A stretch of 64,000 nt of DNA from Mycobacterium sp. NS-7484 (lineage in GTDB: Bacteria > Actinomycetota > Actinomycetes > Mycobacteriales > Mycobacteriaceae): positions 178,502-242,501 of the forward strand of contig NZ_MBEJ01000028.1 of the NCBI RefSeq assembly GCF_001953975.1, in the 5' to 3' direction. The position numbers and the translations under genes were made by a program. Positions 35,146 through 43,863 of this stretch are shown here, piece after piece (positions within the stretch are counted from its first letter, which is position 1; the number at the start of each line of letters is the position of its first letter). The notes below the pieces were generated by a model that saw nothing but the letters and a program-made list of their open reading frames with translations, was not told where the DNA came from and did no database searches.

Positions 35146-36287
35146 TGGACTTCAACCTGACCAACGAACAGCAACTGCTGCGCGACGGGCTGACCAAGTT
35201 CCTGGCCAGCCGCTACGACCTGGCGACCAGCCGCGCCGCAGCTAAGACCGGCCCGGGCTGGCAGCCCGAGATCTGGCGCGGGTTCGCCGAAGAACTTGGC
35301 ATCCTGGGCGCCACCCTGCCCGAGGAGGCCGGCGGCATCGGTGGCGGTGCGGTCGAAACCATGGTGATCGCCGAAGCATTGGGCCACGCCCTGGTGATCG
35401 AACCGTTCGTGGACACCGTGGTGGTGGCCGGTGGGCTGCTGCGCCGGTCCGGTGATGCGACCGCTGCCTCCCTGCTGGAGGACATCGTCGCGGGTTCGGT
35501 CATCGTCGCACTGGCGGCCACCGAGCCGACCTCCGGGGACAACTGGCGCGACGTGTCCACCACCGCGCGACGCGACGGTGACCAGTGGGTGCTCAACGGT
35601 TCGAAGGTGATGGCCGTAAGCGCACCGTTGGCCACGCACGTGCTGGTGACCGCGCGTACCTCGGGGGAACGTGCCGATACCTCCGGGATCTCTCTTATCC
35701 TGGTCGACATCGCCTCGCTGTCAACGGGATTCACCGCGCACCCGTACCGTACGGTGGACGACCGCCGAGCCTCGGACCTGACATTCGCCGATGTCCGGGT
35801 TCCTGCCTCGGCGCTCCTGGGGGCCGAGGGACAGGCCTGGCCGTCACTGGACCTGGCCCGGGACGAGGGGGCGGCGGCGGTGTGTGCCGAAGCTGTTGGC
35901 GGTATGCGCAAGGTACTGGCCGACACGGTCGAGTACTGCAAGCAACGCCAGCAGTTCGGCCTGCCCATCGGCAGCTTTCAGGTTTTGCAGCACCGCATGG
36001 TCGATATGCACATGGAGGTCGAACAGGCCGCTGCCGCCGTCTATCTCGCCGTGCTGAACCTCGACGCCGAACCGCCACAACGGGCCAAGGCGGTATCGGC
36101 GGCCAAGGCCACCATCGGACGGGCCGCGCGGTTTGTCGGGCAGAACGCGGTGCAGCTGCACGGCGGCATGGGCATGACCGAGGAACTTGCGATCGGTCAC
36201 TACTTCAAGCGCCTGACTGCGGTTCAGTACGAGTTCGGATCAACCGACTACCACACTGGCCGGTACGCAGAACTAACCCGGGCGTAG
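35145..36287 (+). CDS. Acyl-CoA dehydrogenase, partner subunit
   Basis: This 380-residue dehydrogenase is translationally coupled to the preceding one. EELGILGATLPEEAGGIGGG and IVALAATEPTSGDN mark the fold, and QQFGLPIGSFQVLQHRMVD and QLHGGMGMTEELAIGHYF the C-terminal half. The usual EGTSEIQ catalytic segment is missing at the end (YEFGSTDYHTGRYAEL). This fits a partner subunit that supplies only part of the active sites or FAD contacts in a heteromeric dehydrogenase, as described for mycobacterial steroid FadE pairs. Confidence 0.9.
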   Translation: MDFNLTNEQQLLRDGLTKFLASRYDLATSRAAAKTGPGWQPEIWRGFAEELGILGATLPEEAGGIGGGAVETMVIAEALGHALVIEPFVDTVVVAGGLLRRSGDATAASLLEDIVAGSVIVALAATEPTSGDNWRDVSTTARRDGDQWVLNGSKVMAVSAPLATHVLVTARTSGERADTSGISLILVDIASLSTGFTAHPYRTVDDRRASDLTFADVRVPASALLGAEGQAWPSLDLARDEGAAAVCAEAVGGMRKVLADTVEYCKQRQQFGLPIGSFQVLQHRMVDMHMEVEQAAAAVYLAVLNLDAEPPQRAKAVSAAKATIGRAARFVGQNAVQLHGGMGMTEELAIGHYFKRLTAVQYEFGSTDYHTGRYAELTRA

Positions 36288-36295
36288 GGGGAGTT

Positions 36296-36357
36296 CACCG
36301 AGATTGAAGCCAGGGACACAATCGGCGCTGTCTCTGTCCCAGGCTTCAATCTCGGTG
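36296..36357. terminator. Long inverted repeat between convergent genes
   Basis: Arms 36296-36318 and 36335-36357 (starting CACCGAGATTGAAGCC) match in 22 of 23 positions around a 16-base loop. The repeat lies between the ends of the dehydrogenase pair (rightward) and fprB (leftward), where a bidirectional terminator is expected. There is no U-tract, so it may be a Rho-assisted or RNA-stabilising hairpin. Confidence 0.6.
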
Positions 36358-36412
36358 TTCCGGTGATCCTTTGGTTCTGCTGTGGGTTCCGGCGCCCAGA
36401 CCGAAGCCGAGG

Positions 36413-38008
36413 TCAGCCGCGGCCCGCGCTGAGCATCTCCTCGACGGACACGAATTTCACCCGTGGCCGTGCGGCCTGAACACCACGATCGCGTTCGGCG
36501 GCATCGATGGCACGCCATCCGGGCCAGCCGACCGGTTCGGCTCCCCGCGCCGCCAACAGCGCATCGAGCGATTCGCGGCTCTCGGCCTCGCGGGTCAGCA
36601 GGCCCGCATCGAAATCCGCCCACAGCTGCGCCACGGTCTCTTCGGCGCACAGCCGGTTCGTCCCGATCACCCCACGGGGCCCTCGCTTGATCCAGCCGGT
36701 CACGTAGGTACCAGGCACCGGTGCACCGTCGACGACGCGGCCCGCCTCATTGGGCACCGTCCCGGAGTCCTCGTCGTAGGGCAGCCCGGACACCGGCAGG
36801 CCCCGGTAGCCGATCGACCGCAGGATCAGTGACGTCTCGATCACCTCGGTGCCGCGTGCGGTGGTGACCTCCAGCCCTTCGGCGCGATCGGCACCCAGAA
36901 TGGCTGCCGGGACGACGCCGAATCGGAACACCACCCGCCGGTTACCCGGCGTCGGTGTGCGCTGGGCATACTCGCGGGCGATCGCGAGCTTGAACGAAGT
37001 CTCGACGTCGTCATGCTCGTCATCGGCCGGAAGGTCCGCGGGGTCGACGATCACGTCGACACCGTCGAGGTGCCCCAGGGCCAGGAACTCCCCTGCCGAG
37101 AAGGCGGCATGGCTGATATCGCGGCGGGCCAGGACAACGACTTCCCGGATTGCGCTGTCGGCCAAGGCATCCAGTGTGTGCTGGGCGATGTCGGTGGCCG
37201 CCAGCGCGGCCCGGTCCATCAACAGCACCCGGGCGACGTCGAGGGCGACGTTGCCGTTGCCGACGATGACCGCACGCTCACCGGACAGGTCGAACTGGTG
37301 CCCGGCGTGGTCCGGGTGCCCGTTGTACCAACCGACGAACTCTGCCGCGGCGTGATGGCCCATGAGATCCTCACCGGCGATTCCCAGTGGCCGACTGGTC
37401 GCCGCCCCCACCGCGTAGATGACCGCGTGATGATGGGCCAGCAGCTCGTCGTGGTTGATGGTACGGCCGATCTCGACGTTGAAATGACTGGCGAAGCGAG
37501 GGTTGGTGAATGCCCGCTCGAAGATGTCGACCACCGATTTTGTGTGTTGATGGTCAGGTGCCACCCCGGCGCGGATCAGGCCGAAGGGCGTGGGCAGTCG
37601 CTCGAACAGATTGATCTCCACGCCGTCGACGTCGATCAATTCGGCTGCGGCGTAGCAGGCGGCCGGGCCGGATCCGACGATGGCCACCCGCAGCGATCCC
37701 GGCGCGACCCGTGCGCGGGAGGCCGGCGTCGACACGGTCACCGGCTCAAGTGGATGGCGCTCGAAATAGGCGGCATTGAGGTCCTTGAACCGCTGCAGCT
37801 CGACAGGCAGGTCCTCTTCGTAATGGATCGCGCCGACCGGGCACTCCTCGAAGCACGCTCCACAGTCGATGCACGATTCCGGATCGATGTAGAGCATCTC
37901 GGCGGAGGCGGAATCCAGCCCTCCTTCGGCCGGCCGAATGCAATCCACCGGACACACCGGAACACAGCTGGCGTCCTTGCAGCAGTTCTGCGTGATCACG
38001 TAAGCCAT
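36413..38008 (-). CDS. fprB: Ferredoxin/ferredoxin-NADP reductase, FprB type
   Basis: A 531-residue fusion. An N-terminal seven-iron ferredoxin (CCKDASCVPVCPVDC and CIDCGACFEECPVGAI, residues 1-75) is joined to an adrenodoxin-reductase-like flavoprotein. The flavoprotein shows FAD site VAIVGSGPAACYAAAELI and NADP site AVIVGNGNVALDVARVL, then GWIKRGPRGVIGTNR. It moves electrons between NADPH and ferredoxins or P450 partners. The ATG at 38008 has GGAGG just upstream; the longer frame is discarded. The promoter carries GGACA-CC-TGTCC, also present at the start of the divergent TetR gene. Confidence 0.9.
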   Translation of the reverse strand: MAYVITQNCCKDASCVPVCPVDCIRPAEGGLDSASAEMLYIDPESCIDCGACFEECPVGAIHYEEDLPVELQRFKDLNAAYFERHPLEPVTVSTPASRARVAPGSLRVAIVGSGPAACYAAAELIDVDGVEINLFERLPTPFGLIRAGVAPDHQHTKSVVDIFERAFTNPRFASHFNVEIGRTINHDELLAHHHAVIYAVGAATSRPLGIAGEDLMGHHAAAEFVGWYNGHPDHAGHQFDLSGERAVIVGNGNVALDVARVLLMDRAALAATDIAQHTLDALADSAIREVVVLARRDISHAAFSAGEFLALGHLDGVDVIVDPADLPADDEHDDVETSFKLAIAREYAQRTPTPGNRRVVFRFGVVPAAILGADRAEGLEVTTARGTEVIETSLILRSIGYRGLPVSGLPYDEDSGTVPNEAGRVVDGAPVPGTYVTGWIKRGPRGVIGTNRLCAEETVAQLWADFDAGLLTREAESRESLDALLAARGAEPVGWPGWRAIDAAERDRGVQAARPRVKFVSVEEMLSAGRG

Positions 38009-38044
38009 CGGACCTCCCCTTCCAGATCTCGACCAGATCCTACT

Positions 38045-38056
38045 GGACACCTGTCC
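38045..38056. promoter_or_regulatory. Operator candidate GGACA-N2-TGTCC upstream of fprB
   Basis: GGACACCTGTCC, an inverted repeat with perfect 5-base arms, lies 37 bases upstream of the fprB start. The same half-sites and spacing occur at 38187-38198 over the start codon of the divergent TetR gene. This strongly suggests that the TetR controls both genes. Confidence 0.65.
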
Positions 38057-38186
38057 GATTTATCGAGTCGAAACCCGCGCCCGCGCTCCCAACGGAAATC
38101 GAACCACACGGAGATCAGCACTGGAAATGGGTTGTTACATGCTGTTTCATTGCGCGATTGCCAATCGAGCACCTGGCCTATATCTT

Positions 38187-38198
38187 GGACACATGTCC
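38187..38198. promoter_or_regulatory. Operator candidate GGACA-N2-TGTCC at the TetR start codon
   Basis: GGACACATGTCC, flanked to give TGGACA/TGTCCA arms, overlaps the ATG of the TetR gene at 38193. Binding here would block translation-proximal transcription and provide autoregulation. It matches the site at 38045-38056 in all arm positions. Confidence 0.65.
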
Positions 38199-38771
38199 AG
38201 GCCAGCGGCGGCTACGGTCACTCGCCTACACGACGCACACGATCAGCGCGTCCGCGCGCACCGTCGTGTCTTCGGAGCGGCCACGCAACTTCTCGACGCG
38301 CACAACGTCGTCTCGGTACCGGCGCTGGCCGCACGCGCGAAGATGGCACCGGCCGCGCTCTACGCACATTTCCCATCCATCGAGGTGGTCTTCGCCGAGC
38401 TGTACCTGGACCGGGTGATTCAGCTGCCGCTGGACATCGATCCCACAGCCAGACCCACCAGCCGCGTCACCGAGCAACTCACCGCGCTCACGCTGTTGAT
38501 GGCCGATGAGCCGCGATTGGCCCGAGCCTGTACCCAGGCGTTGATCAGCACCGACGATGACCTGGTCGAGGACGTCCGCTCCCGGATCGCCGCCGAGGTC
38601 AACCGCCGGATCTCCACGGCCCTGGGCGGTGGAGCCTGGCCGGAAGTCCTCGCCACCCTGGAGGCGGTGTTCTGGGGCGCGCTGCTACAGGCACAAACCG
38701 GAGCGATGAGTTACCGACAGATGGCCCGCCAGCTCGAGACCATGGTGTCGCTGATCGTCCCCGGAGGCTGA
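38193..38771 (+). CDS. TetR family transcriptional regulator, divergent from fprB
   Basis: A 192-residue TetR: HDQRVRAHRRVFGAATQLLD, ALAARAKMAPAALYAHF and PSIEVVFAELYLDRVI form the DNA-binding head, and the C-terminal half (LTLLMADEPRLARACTQALI, VFWGALLQAQTGAMSYRQM) the sensor domain. The open frame begins at 38127, but the ATG at 38193 is preferred from the TetR N-terminus. That ATG lies inside a GGACA-N2-TGTCC palindrome, so the transcript may be nearly leaderless. Its partner target is most likely fprB. Confidence 0.88.
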   Translation: MSRPAAATVTRLHDAHDQRVRAHRRVFGAATQLLDAHNVVSVPALAARAKMAPAALYAHFPSIEVVFAELYLDRVIQLPLDIDPTARPTSRVTEQLTALTLLMADEPRLARACTQALISTDDDLVEDVRSRIAAEVNRRISTALGGGAWPEVLATLEAVFWGALLQAQTGAMSYRQMARQLETMVSLIVPGG

Positions 38772-38792
38772 ATCCGCCAATCAGCTTGCCGC

Positions 38793-39215
38793 TCAATCCC
38801 ATCCAGGGGCAGCCACCCATACTTGCTCGAAATCCAGTACCGAGGCAGCGATTTCGAAGTCGGCGTCGTAGTGCACCACCGTCAACCGGTGACGACTTGC
38901 GATCACCGACGTCAACAGGTCGGAAATGCCCACCGCCCGATGCCGGCCAGATTGCGCTAACCGGAACTGCGCGTCGAAGGCCGACTGCCAGTGTTCATCG
39001 TCGGTCGGAAGATACTCGTACGCATCGCGACGGTCCGCGCGCAACTGCGCATACTCGTCCGCCGACCGGGCACTGAAGAGCGCCTCGGCGTCGAGTACCC
39101 CACACGTGGCCACCAGTCCTGCTTCGATCAACGGGCGCAGTCGTTCCGCGACCGCCGGCTGTGCCATCCGGGCGGCTGCGCTGGTGTCAATGAGAAACCG
39201 GGCCGTCAGCGCCAT
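38793..39215 (-). CDS. vapC: VapC-type PIN domain ribonuclease toxin
   Basis: A 140-residue PIN domain: FLIDTSAAARM carries the first catalytic Asp, VLDAEALFSARSADEY the Glu, and GISDLLTSVIASRHRL with HYDADFEIAASV the remaining acidic residues. VapC toxins cleave specific RNAs (tRNA or rRNA) and are held inactive by VapB. The ATG at 39215 overlaps the vapB end by 10 bases. The longer frame is discarded. The RNA target cannot be predicted. Confidence 0.9.
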   Translation of the reverse strand: MALTARFLIDTSAAARMAQPAVAERLRPLIEAGLVATCGVLDAEALFSARSADEYAQLRADRRDAYEYLPTDDEHWQSAFDAQFRLAQSGRHRAVGISDLLTSVIASRHRLTVVHYDADFEIAASVLDFEQVWVAAPGWD

Positions 39216-39412
39216 ACCTCGTCCCTGTCGCGCTTCTCCGCCAGCGACGCCAATCCGCCCGAGGCCAGCCAATCCGCCTGCCGCACGCGGGCCGATCGCG
39301 TTGACGCGAACCGCAATGCCGATCGGACCGTGTCTGCAATCCCGGTGGTTTCGAGTTCACGCTGCGCAGCGGCCAGCAATTCGTCATCGATGTCGATCAG
39401 ACGCTTGGTCAT
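39206..39412 (-). CDS. vapB: VapB-type antitoxin
   Basis: The 68-residue antitoxin starts MTKRLIDIDDELLAAAQREL, a ribbon-helix-helix DNA-binding segment, then TRSARVRQADWLASGGLAS and a C-terminal toxin-wrapping tail ending DEVWR. It is the type encoded upstream of and overlapping vapC. It is expected to bind the tandem TCAGG-type palindromes at 39433-39466 and repress the operon together with VapC. Confidence 0.9.
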   Translation of the reverse strand: MTKRLIDIDDELLAAAQRELETTGIADTVRSALRFASTRSARVRQADWLASGGLASLAEKRDRDEVWR

Positions 39413-39432
39413 AGAGACCTCCGGTATATATA

Positions 39433-39466
39433 TCAGGCACCCTGACTATATACTTCAGATACCTGA
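39433..39466. promoter_or_regulatory. Tandem palindromic operators of vapBC
   Basis: TCAGGCACCCTGA (39433-39445, perfect 5-base arms) and TCAGATACCTGA (39455-39466) are two similar palindromes whose centres lie about 21.5 bases apart, two helical turns. They sit in an AT-rich promoter (TATATATA around 39425). This layout fits cooperative binding by VapB/VapBC. Confidence 0.6.
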
Positions 39467-39602
39467 CTGCAGGTTGACTCGAACCTACCCATGTCGCAAT
39501 CCTTGTTCGAAGGGATGATCGCGACAACGGTCTCGCTACCTACCGACAACCAGCCCAGCTCATGGGCGAGTTGTCCCCAACGCGGAATTCATCCACAGCC
39601 CC

Positions 39603-41255
39603 TTACGCCATTGCGGCCAGCCAGCCCCGGTACTCGGTGATGTCACGTCCATGCGTGGGAGCGACGTGGTCACAACCGAAACCGGTGATCCAGCGGCCGT
39701 CGTCGAGCTCCACCTTCCCCAGCATCATCGGCGTCGGCAGCTCGGTCAGGAACTCCCCCAGCGCGGCCGGGGACAACAGCCACCGCTCACCCACGATCGG
39801 CGCCCCGCCCTCGCCGACTCGGATCAGGCCGGGCTTGGGTGGAACCGTGTCGAGCGCATACAGCCGGTAGTGGGGTGCCGTCGTGATCGGTCCGGCCCAG
39901 CGAGCGCCCCGCCCGGTGAGCTGATGCTCCAGCGGCTGTCCGCGTAGATGTGCACCGAACACGGCGAGCTCGGTAAGCGGCGCACCACCGGACTCGGGCC
40001 AGGTCTCGGTTGACGGAACGTCGAGGAACCGGGCCGCCAGATCGGCAATAACGCCATCGTGGAATCCCGGTGCCAGCAGGGTTATTCCGAACTGTGCCCC
40101 ATCGGTTACCGTCCCGGCGGGAACCGCGATCGCGCACATGTCGAAGAGGTTGCAGAAGTTGGTGTACCGGCCCATCCGGGAGTTCACCACAACCGGGTCT
40201 GCCGCGACTTCGTCGATGCGCGGATGCTCGGGAGCCGTCGGGACCATGAGTGCGTGACAGCCCTCAAGCTGCGCCAAGGCTGTGCGACGCAATTCCTCGA
40301 CCCGCCGCCGGTCACGCAGCAGGTCCGTGGCCGAATATGCGCCAGCCGCACTGATGATCGCGGCTACGGTCGGATCCAACCCGGCCTGAGGACCGGATGA
40401 GCTGACGAACTCCCCCACCGCGTCCCATCTTTCGGCCACCAGTGCGCCGTTGTAGAGAAGGGCTGCGGCGGCGAAGAAGTCGTCCATCGGGATCGGTACG
40501 GTGTCGGATCCGGCAGCCTTCGCCTGCCGCACGGCCTCACCGAACGCGGCCTGCCACGCGTCGTCGAGCCCCGTCAAGGTCTCCGGGATCGCGATTCTGG
40601 GCGTCACCGGCGCGGCGAAGGGAACGTCCGCCGGCCATTGCCGTTGCGGCGCACCACCACTCATCACAGCCATCGCCGACTGAGCGGTGGCCAGGTCAGC
40701 GGCGAAGATTGTCACGCAGTCATAGCTGGCGCACGCAGGAACGACACCCTTGGCGGAGACCACGCCGAGGGTGGGCTTGATGCCGACGATTCCTTGCAGC
40801 CCGGCGGGCACCCGGCCCGACCCTGCGGTGTCGGTACCGATCGCGATATCGGCGAACCCAAGCGCCACCGCCACCGCAGACCCCGAACTCGACCCTCCCG
40901 AGATGTACTCGGGTCGTCGCGAATCCCGCACAGCACCATAGGGGCTGCGGGTACCGACCAATCCGGTGGCGAACTGGTCGAGGTTCGTCTTCCCGATGAC
41001 GACAACACCGGCGGTCTTGAGAGCGGCGACCGCCGGTGCGTCGGCATCGGGAATATAGCTGAAGTTTGGGCATCCTGCAGTGGTCGGTATGCCGGCAACG
41101 TCGACGTTGTCCTTGACGGCGAGCACCAGCCCGGCCAAGGGTCCACTCGCGGCGTGGTAGTCGGCCTCGACCTCGCTCTGCGGACGCAGGTGGATGAACA
41201 CCTCGTCACGTCCACTCTCGGCGATCGAGCGGTAGATGTCGGCAATCCGAGTCAC
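39603..41255 (-). CDS. atzF: Allophanate hydrolase
   Basis: The 550-residue enzyme hydrolyses allophanate to two ammonia and two CO2. The amidase-signature triad is visible: Lys in LVLAVKDNVDVAG, Ser in GGSSSGSAVAVALG and Ser in GTDTAGSGRVPAG. The C-terminal 110 residues (LTELAVFGAHLRGQPLEHQL onward) form the AtzF-specific domain that decarboxylates the intermediate. The GTG at 41255 overlaps the carboxylase gene as GTGA. It ends the leftward nitrogen operon and takes the product of the carboxylase/deiminase steps. Confidence 0.93.
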   Translation of the reverse strand: MTRIADIYRSIAESGRDEVFIHLRPQSEVEADYHAASGPLAGLVLAVKDNVDVAGIPTTAGCPNFSYIPDADAPAVAALKTAGVVVIGKTNLDQFATGLVGTRSPYGAVRDSRRPEYISGGSSSGSAVAVALGFADIAIGTDTAGSGRVPAGLQGIVGIKPTLGVVSAKGVVPACASYDCVTIFAADLATAQSAMAVMSGGAPQRQWPADVPFAAPVTPRIAIPETLTGLDDAWQAAFGEAVRQAKAAGSDTVPIPMDDFFAAAALLYNGALVAERWDAVGEFVSSSGPQAGLDPTVAAIISAAGAYSATDLLRDRRRVEELRRTALAQLEGCHALMVPTAPEHPRIDEVAADPVVVNSRMGRYTNFCNLFDMCAIAVPAGTVTDGAQFGITLLAPGFHDGVIADLAARFLDVPSTETWPESGGAPLTELAVFGAHLRGQPLEHQLTGRGARWAGPITTAPHYRLYALDTVPPKPGLIRVGEGGAPIVGERWLLSPAALGEFLTELPTPMMLGKVELDDGRWITGFGCDHVAPTHGRDITEYRGWLAAMA

Positions 41256-43246
41256 GCGGACTCCTTTCGTGCGAATTCTCCTGCCGTCTCCCACCGTTGG
41301 CGCTCCTCGGCCCGTGCGGCCTCCATCGCCGCTCGAGTTGCGGCAATGCTCTCGGCGTTGGCGGCTAGAAAGTGCTCATGTTCGGCCAGCGAGAACGTTC
41401 CGTCGGTGATCTCGACGTGACCGCGCCCTGCCGCCATGTCGGCGCGCAGGTCGAGCAGCTCTTCAGCGGAAACCGGATACCACTGAATCCGGTCGAAAAA
41501 TCGCAACAGCCAAGGATGTTCGGGATCGAAGCCCTTAGCTACCAATGGATGCCTGTGGTTCCAGATCTGCGTGGTGCGGCCGACGAACTGGTACCCGCCC
41601 GGCCCCTCCATCCCGTAGATGCACAGGTATGCCCCGCCGATCCCGACCGCGTTCTCCGGGGTCCAGGTCCGGGCCGGGTTGTACTTGGTCGTCACCAGAC
41701 GGTGCCGCGGATCCAGCGGAGTGGCAACCGGGGCACCCAGATACACGTCACCGAGCCCGAGCACCAGATACTCGGCGCCATAGACGATTCGGTGCACATC
41801 ATCGACCGAGTCCAGGCCGTTCATCCGCCGGATGAACTCGATGTTCCACGGGCACCACGGCGCATCGGCGCGCACGCCGTGCATGTAGCGTTCGATGGCC
41901 TCGCGGGTCGACGGGTCATCCCAGCTGAGCGGCAACCGCACAGTCCGGCTGGGCACCACAAGGTCCTGCGCGGCAGGCAGCGAGGCCTCAAGCTCAGCCA
42001 GCAGCGGCACCAGTCTCGACTGCGGCAGCCTGGCCGGGTCCACCTTGACCTGCAACGAACGGATCCCGGGCGTGAGGTCGATCAGCCCATCCGGCCGATG
42101 CTGTTCCAGCGCGTGGTGCAGTGCGTGAGCCCGGGCCCGCAACGCCAGATCCAGCCGCATCTCACCGTACTCGACCAGGACGTTGTCATCACCGATCCGG
42201 CGGTAGGTGACAGTCGTACTGCCATCCGACGAGGTTGTGCCGCCGATGATTCCATCGTCCTCGTCACCACCGGCGGAGAACACCGCCGGCAGGTGCGCGC
42301 GGCGGGCGGGCCCGAGGCAGGCCGGCGCGGCGGCCGCCGCGGCCTGCACCGGCACGAACCGGATGGTGGCGCCGGGGGCGAGTTGCCCTAGTTTCCAGCG
42401 GTCGGCGGCGGTGACGGTGACCGGGCAGACAAAGCCCCCGAGGCTGGGCCCGTCGGGGCCCAGCAGGATCGGGGTGTCCCCGGTGAAGTCGAGCGAGCCC
42501 ACCGAGTAAGCGTTGTCGTGGATGTTCGACGGGTGCAGTCCGGCTTCCCCGCCGTCGGGGCGCGCCCATTCCGGCTTCGGCCCGATCAACCGGACGCCGG
42601 TGCGGTCGGAGTTGAAGTGCACCTCGTAGTCGTGGTCGAACAGCGTGTCGATGTCGTTGCGCGTGAAGAACTCCGGCGCGGAGTGCGGGCCGACGGTCAC
42701 CGCGATGTACCAGTGGTTGCCGATGGCCGGCTGTTCTTCGAACAGGATGCGCCGTCGAGTTTTCACTGCCGCATCCGAGATTTCCAGCTTGTCACCCGAC
42801 ATCAGTACCCGGCCCTCGTGGCCGCCGAATCGGCCGAGCGTGAAAGTCGAGGCGCTACCAAGGTATTCATCGGCCTGAAGACCGCCGGCCATCGCGATGT
42901 AGATCCGAAGCCCCGGGCCGTCGACCATTCCGACATCGAGAACCCGCCCAGCCTCGACCAGGACCGGCACCCACTGCGGTACCCGGGCGCCGTCGACGGT
43001 GACCAGTGCGGGCGCACCGCTGACGCATACCCAGGTGTCGGTGTCGAACCGCACCGCCGGTCCGCCCATCGTCGCCTCGAGACCCGGGGCACCCTCCAGA
43101 TTGCCGACGGCGATGTTGGCGAGCCGGAAGGACACGTCGTCCATCGGTCCCGACGGTGGCACCCCGATCTGCCAGTACCCGGTGCGCCCCGGCCAATCCT
43201 GGACCGTGGTGGACATGCCGGGCCGGACGATCTCGCACGTGCTCAT
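41252..43246 (-). CDS. Carboxyltransferase-only urea/guanidine carboxylase subunit (AHS2-AHS1)
   Basis: A 664-residue protein equal to the middle part of a urea/guanidine carboxylase. An AHS2/KipA-like domain (VQDWPGRTGYWQIGVPPSGP, LLGPDGPSLGGFVCPVTV) is followed by an AHS1/KipI-like domain (LIDLTPGIRSLQVKVD, IYGMEGPGGYQFVGR). It stops after the helix AAMEAARAEERQRWETAGEF, where full-length enzymes continue into a biotin carrier domain. No biotin carboxylase domain and no AMKM biotinylation site are present. The complementary subunit must be encoded elsewhere. The alternative is a PxpBC-like amidolyase. Confidence 0.85.
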   Translation of the reverse strand: MSTCEIVRPGMSTTVQDWPGRTGYWQIGVPPSGPMDDVSFRLANIAVGNLEGAPGLEATMGGPAVRFDTDTWVCVSGAPALVTVDGARVPQWVPVLVEAGRVLDVGMVDGPGLRIYIAMAGGLQADEYLGSASTFTLGRFGGHEGRVLMSGDKLEISDAAVKTRRRILFEEQPAIGNHWYIAVTVGPHSAPEFFTRNDIDTLFDHDYEVHFNSDRTGVRLIGPKPEWARPDGGEAGLHPSNIHDNAYSVGSLDFTGDTPILLGPDGPSLGGFVCPVTVTAADRWKLGQLAPGATIRFVPVQAAAAAAPACLGPARRAHLPAVFSAGGDEDDGIIGGTTSSDGSTTVTYRRIGDDNVLVEYGEMRLDLALRARAHALHHALEQHRPDGLIDLTPGIRSLQVKVDPARLPQSRLVPLLAELEASLPAAQDLVVPSRTVRLPLSWDDPSTREAIERYMHGVRADAPWCPWNIEFIRRMNGLDSVDDVHRIVYGAEYLVLGLGDVYLGAPVATPLDPRHRLVTTKYNPARTWTPENAVGIGGAYLCIYGMEGPGGYQFVGRTTQIWNHRHPLVAKGFDPEHPWLLRFFDRIQWYPVSAEELLDLRADMAAGRGHVEITDGTFSLAEHEHFLAANAESIAATRAAMEAARAEERQRWETAGEFARKESA

Positions 43247-43863
43247 GGGCGCGTCACCATCATCCGCACGGCGGTCGGATCAAACCCGTTGCAGGGGTTG
43301 TTGATCTGCGGGCAGTTCGACACCAGCACCAAGGTGTCGATCTCGGCGCGTAGCGACACGGACTTGCCGGGGGCGGATAGGCCGTCGACGATACCGAGCG
43401 AGCCGTCGGGATCCACCGGCACGTTCATGAAGAAGTTGATGTTGCTGACGATGTCGGCCTTGGTCAGCCCCCAGCGGGCGCCTTCGCCGATGAAGTTCTC
43501 GACGCAAGCGTGCTGGTGTTTGGTGTGGTGCCCATACCGCAGGGTGTTGGATTCCTGCGAGCACGCTCCGCCGAGGGTGTCGTGGTTGCCGACCTCGTCA
43601 TCGACGATGGTGAGCATCGGTTCGCCGTCGCTGTCGCGCAGCACCGACCCGGTGGTCAGGAAGATGTTGCCCTGCGCCGCGATCGTGGCCGGTGCGCTGT
43701 AGCGCACGGTGTGATCGTCCGCTCCGTAGAACAGGGTGTCCACGGCCTGGTTGCCGTGCAGGTCGATGATGGTGAGTACGTCCCCGGCGCGCACGATTTT
43801 CGACCACGGGGCGCGAGGGGCAACGATTTCATCGACGATGGTGTGGGTAGCGGTGAGGGTCAT
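43243..43863 (-). CDS. DUF1989 protein, urea carboxylase-associated 2 / carboxyguanidine deiminase subunit
   Basis: A 206-residue DUF1989 protein with NHDTLGGACSQESN, NINFFMNVPVDPDG and VLVSNCPQINNPCNGF as its conserved blocks; Cys and His positions suggest a metal-bound active site. Homologues in Pseudomonas (CgdA/CgdB) form the carboxyguanidine deiminase that converts carboxyguanidine to allophanate, from published work as I recall it. It overlaps both flanking genes by 4 bases, which fits stoichiometric synthesis with the second DUF1989 protein. Confidence 0.87.
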   Translation of the reverse strand: MTLTATHTIVDEIVAPRAPWSKIVRAGDVLTIIDLHGNQAVDTLFYGADDHTVRYSAPATIAAQGNIFLTTGSVLRDSDGEPMLTIVDDEVGNHDTLGGACSQESNTLRYGHHTKHQHACVENFIGEGARWGLTKADIVSNINFFMNVPVDPDGSLGIVDGLSAPGKSVSLRAEIDTLVLVSNCPQINNPCNGFDPTAVRMMVTRP

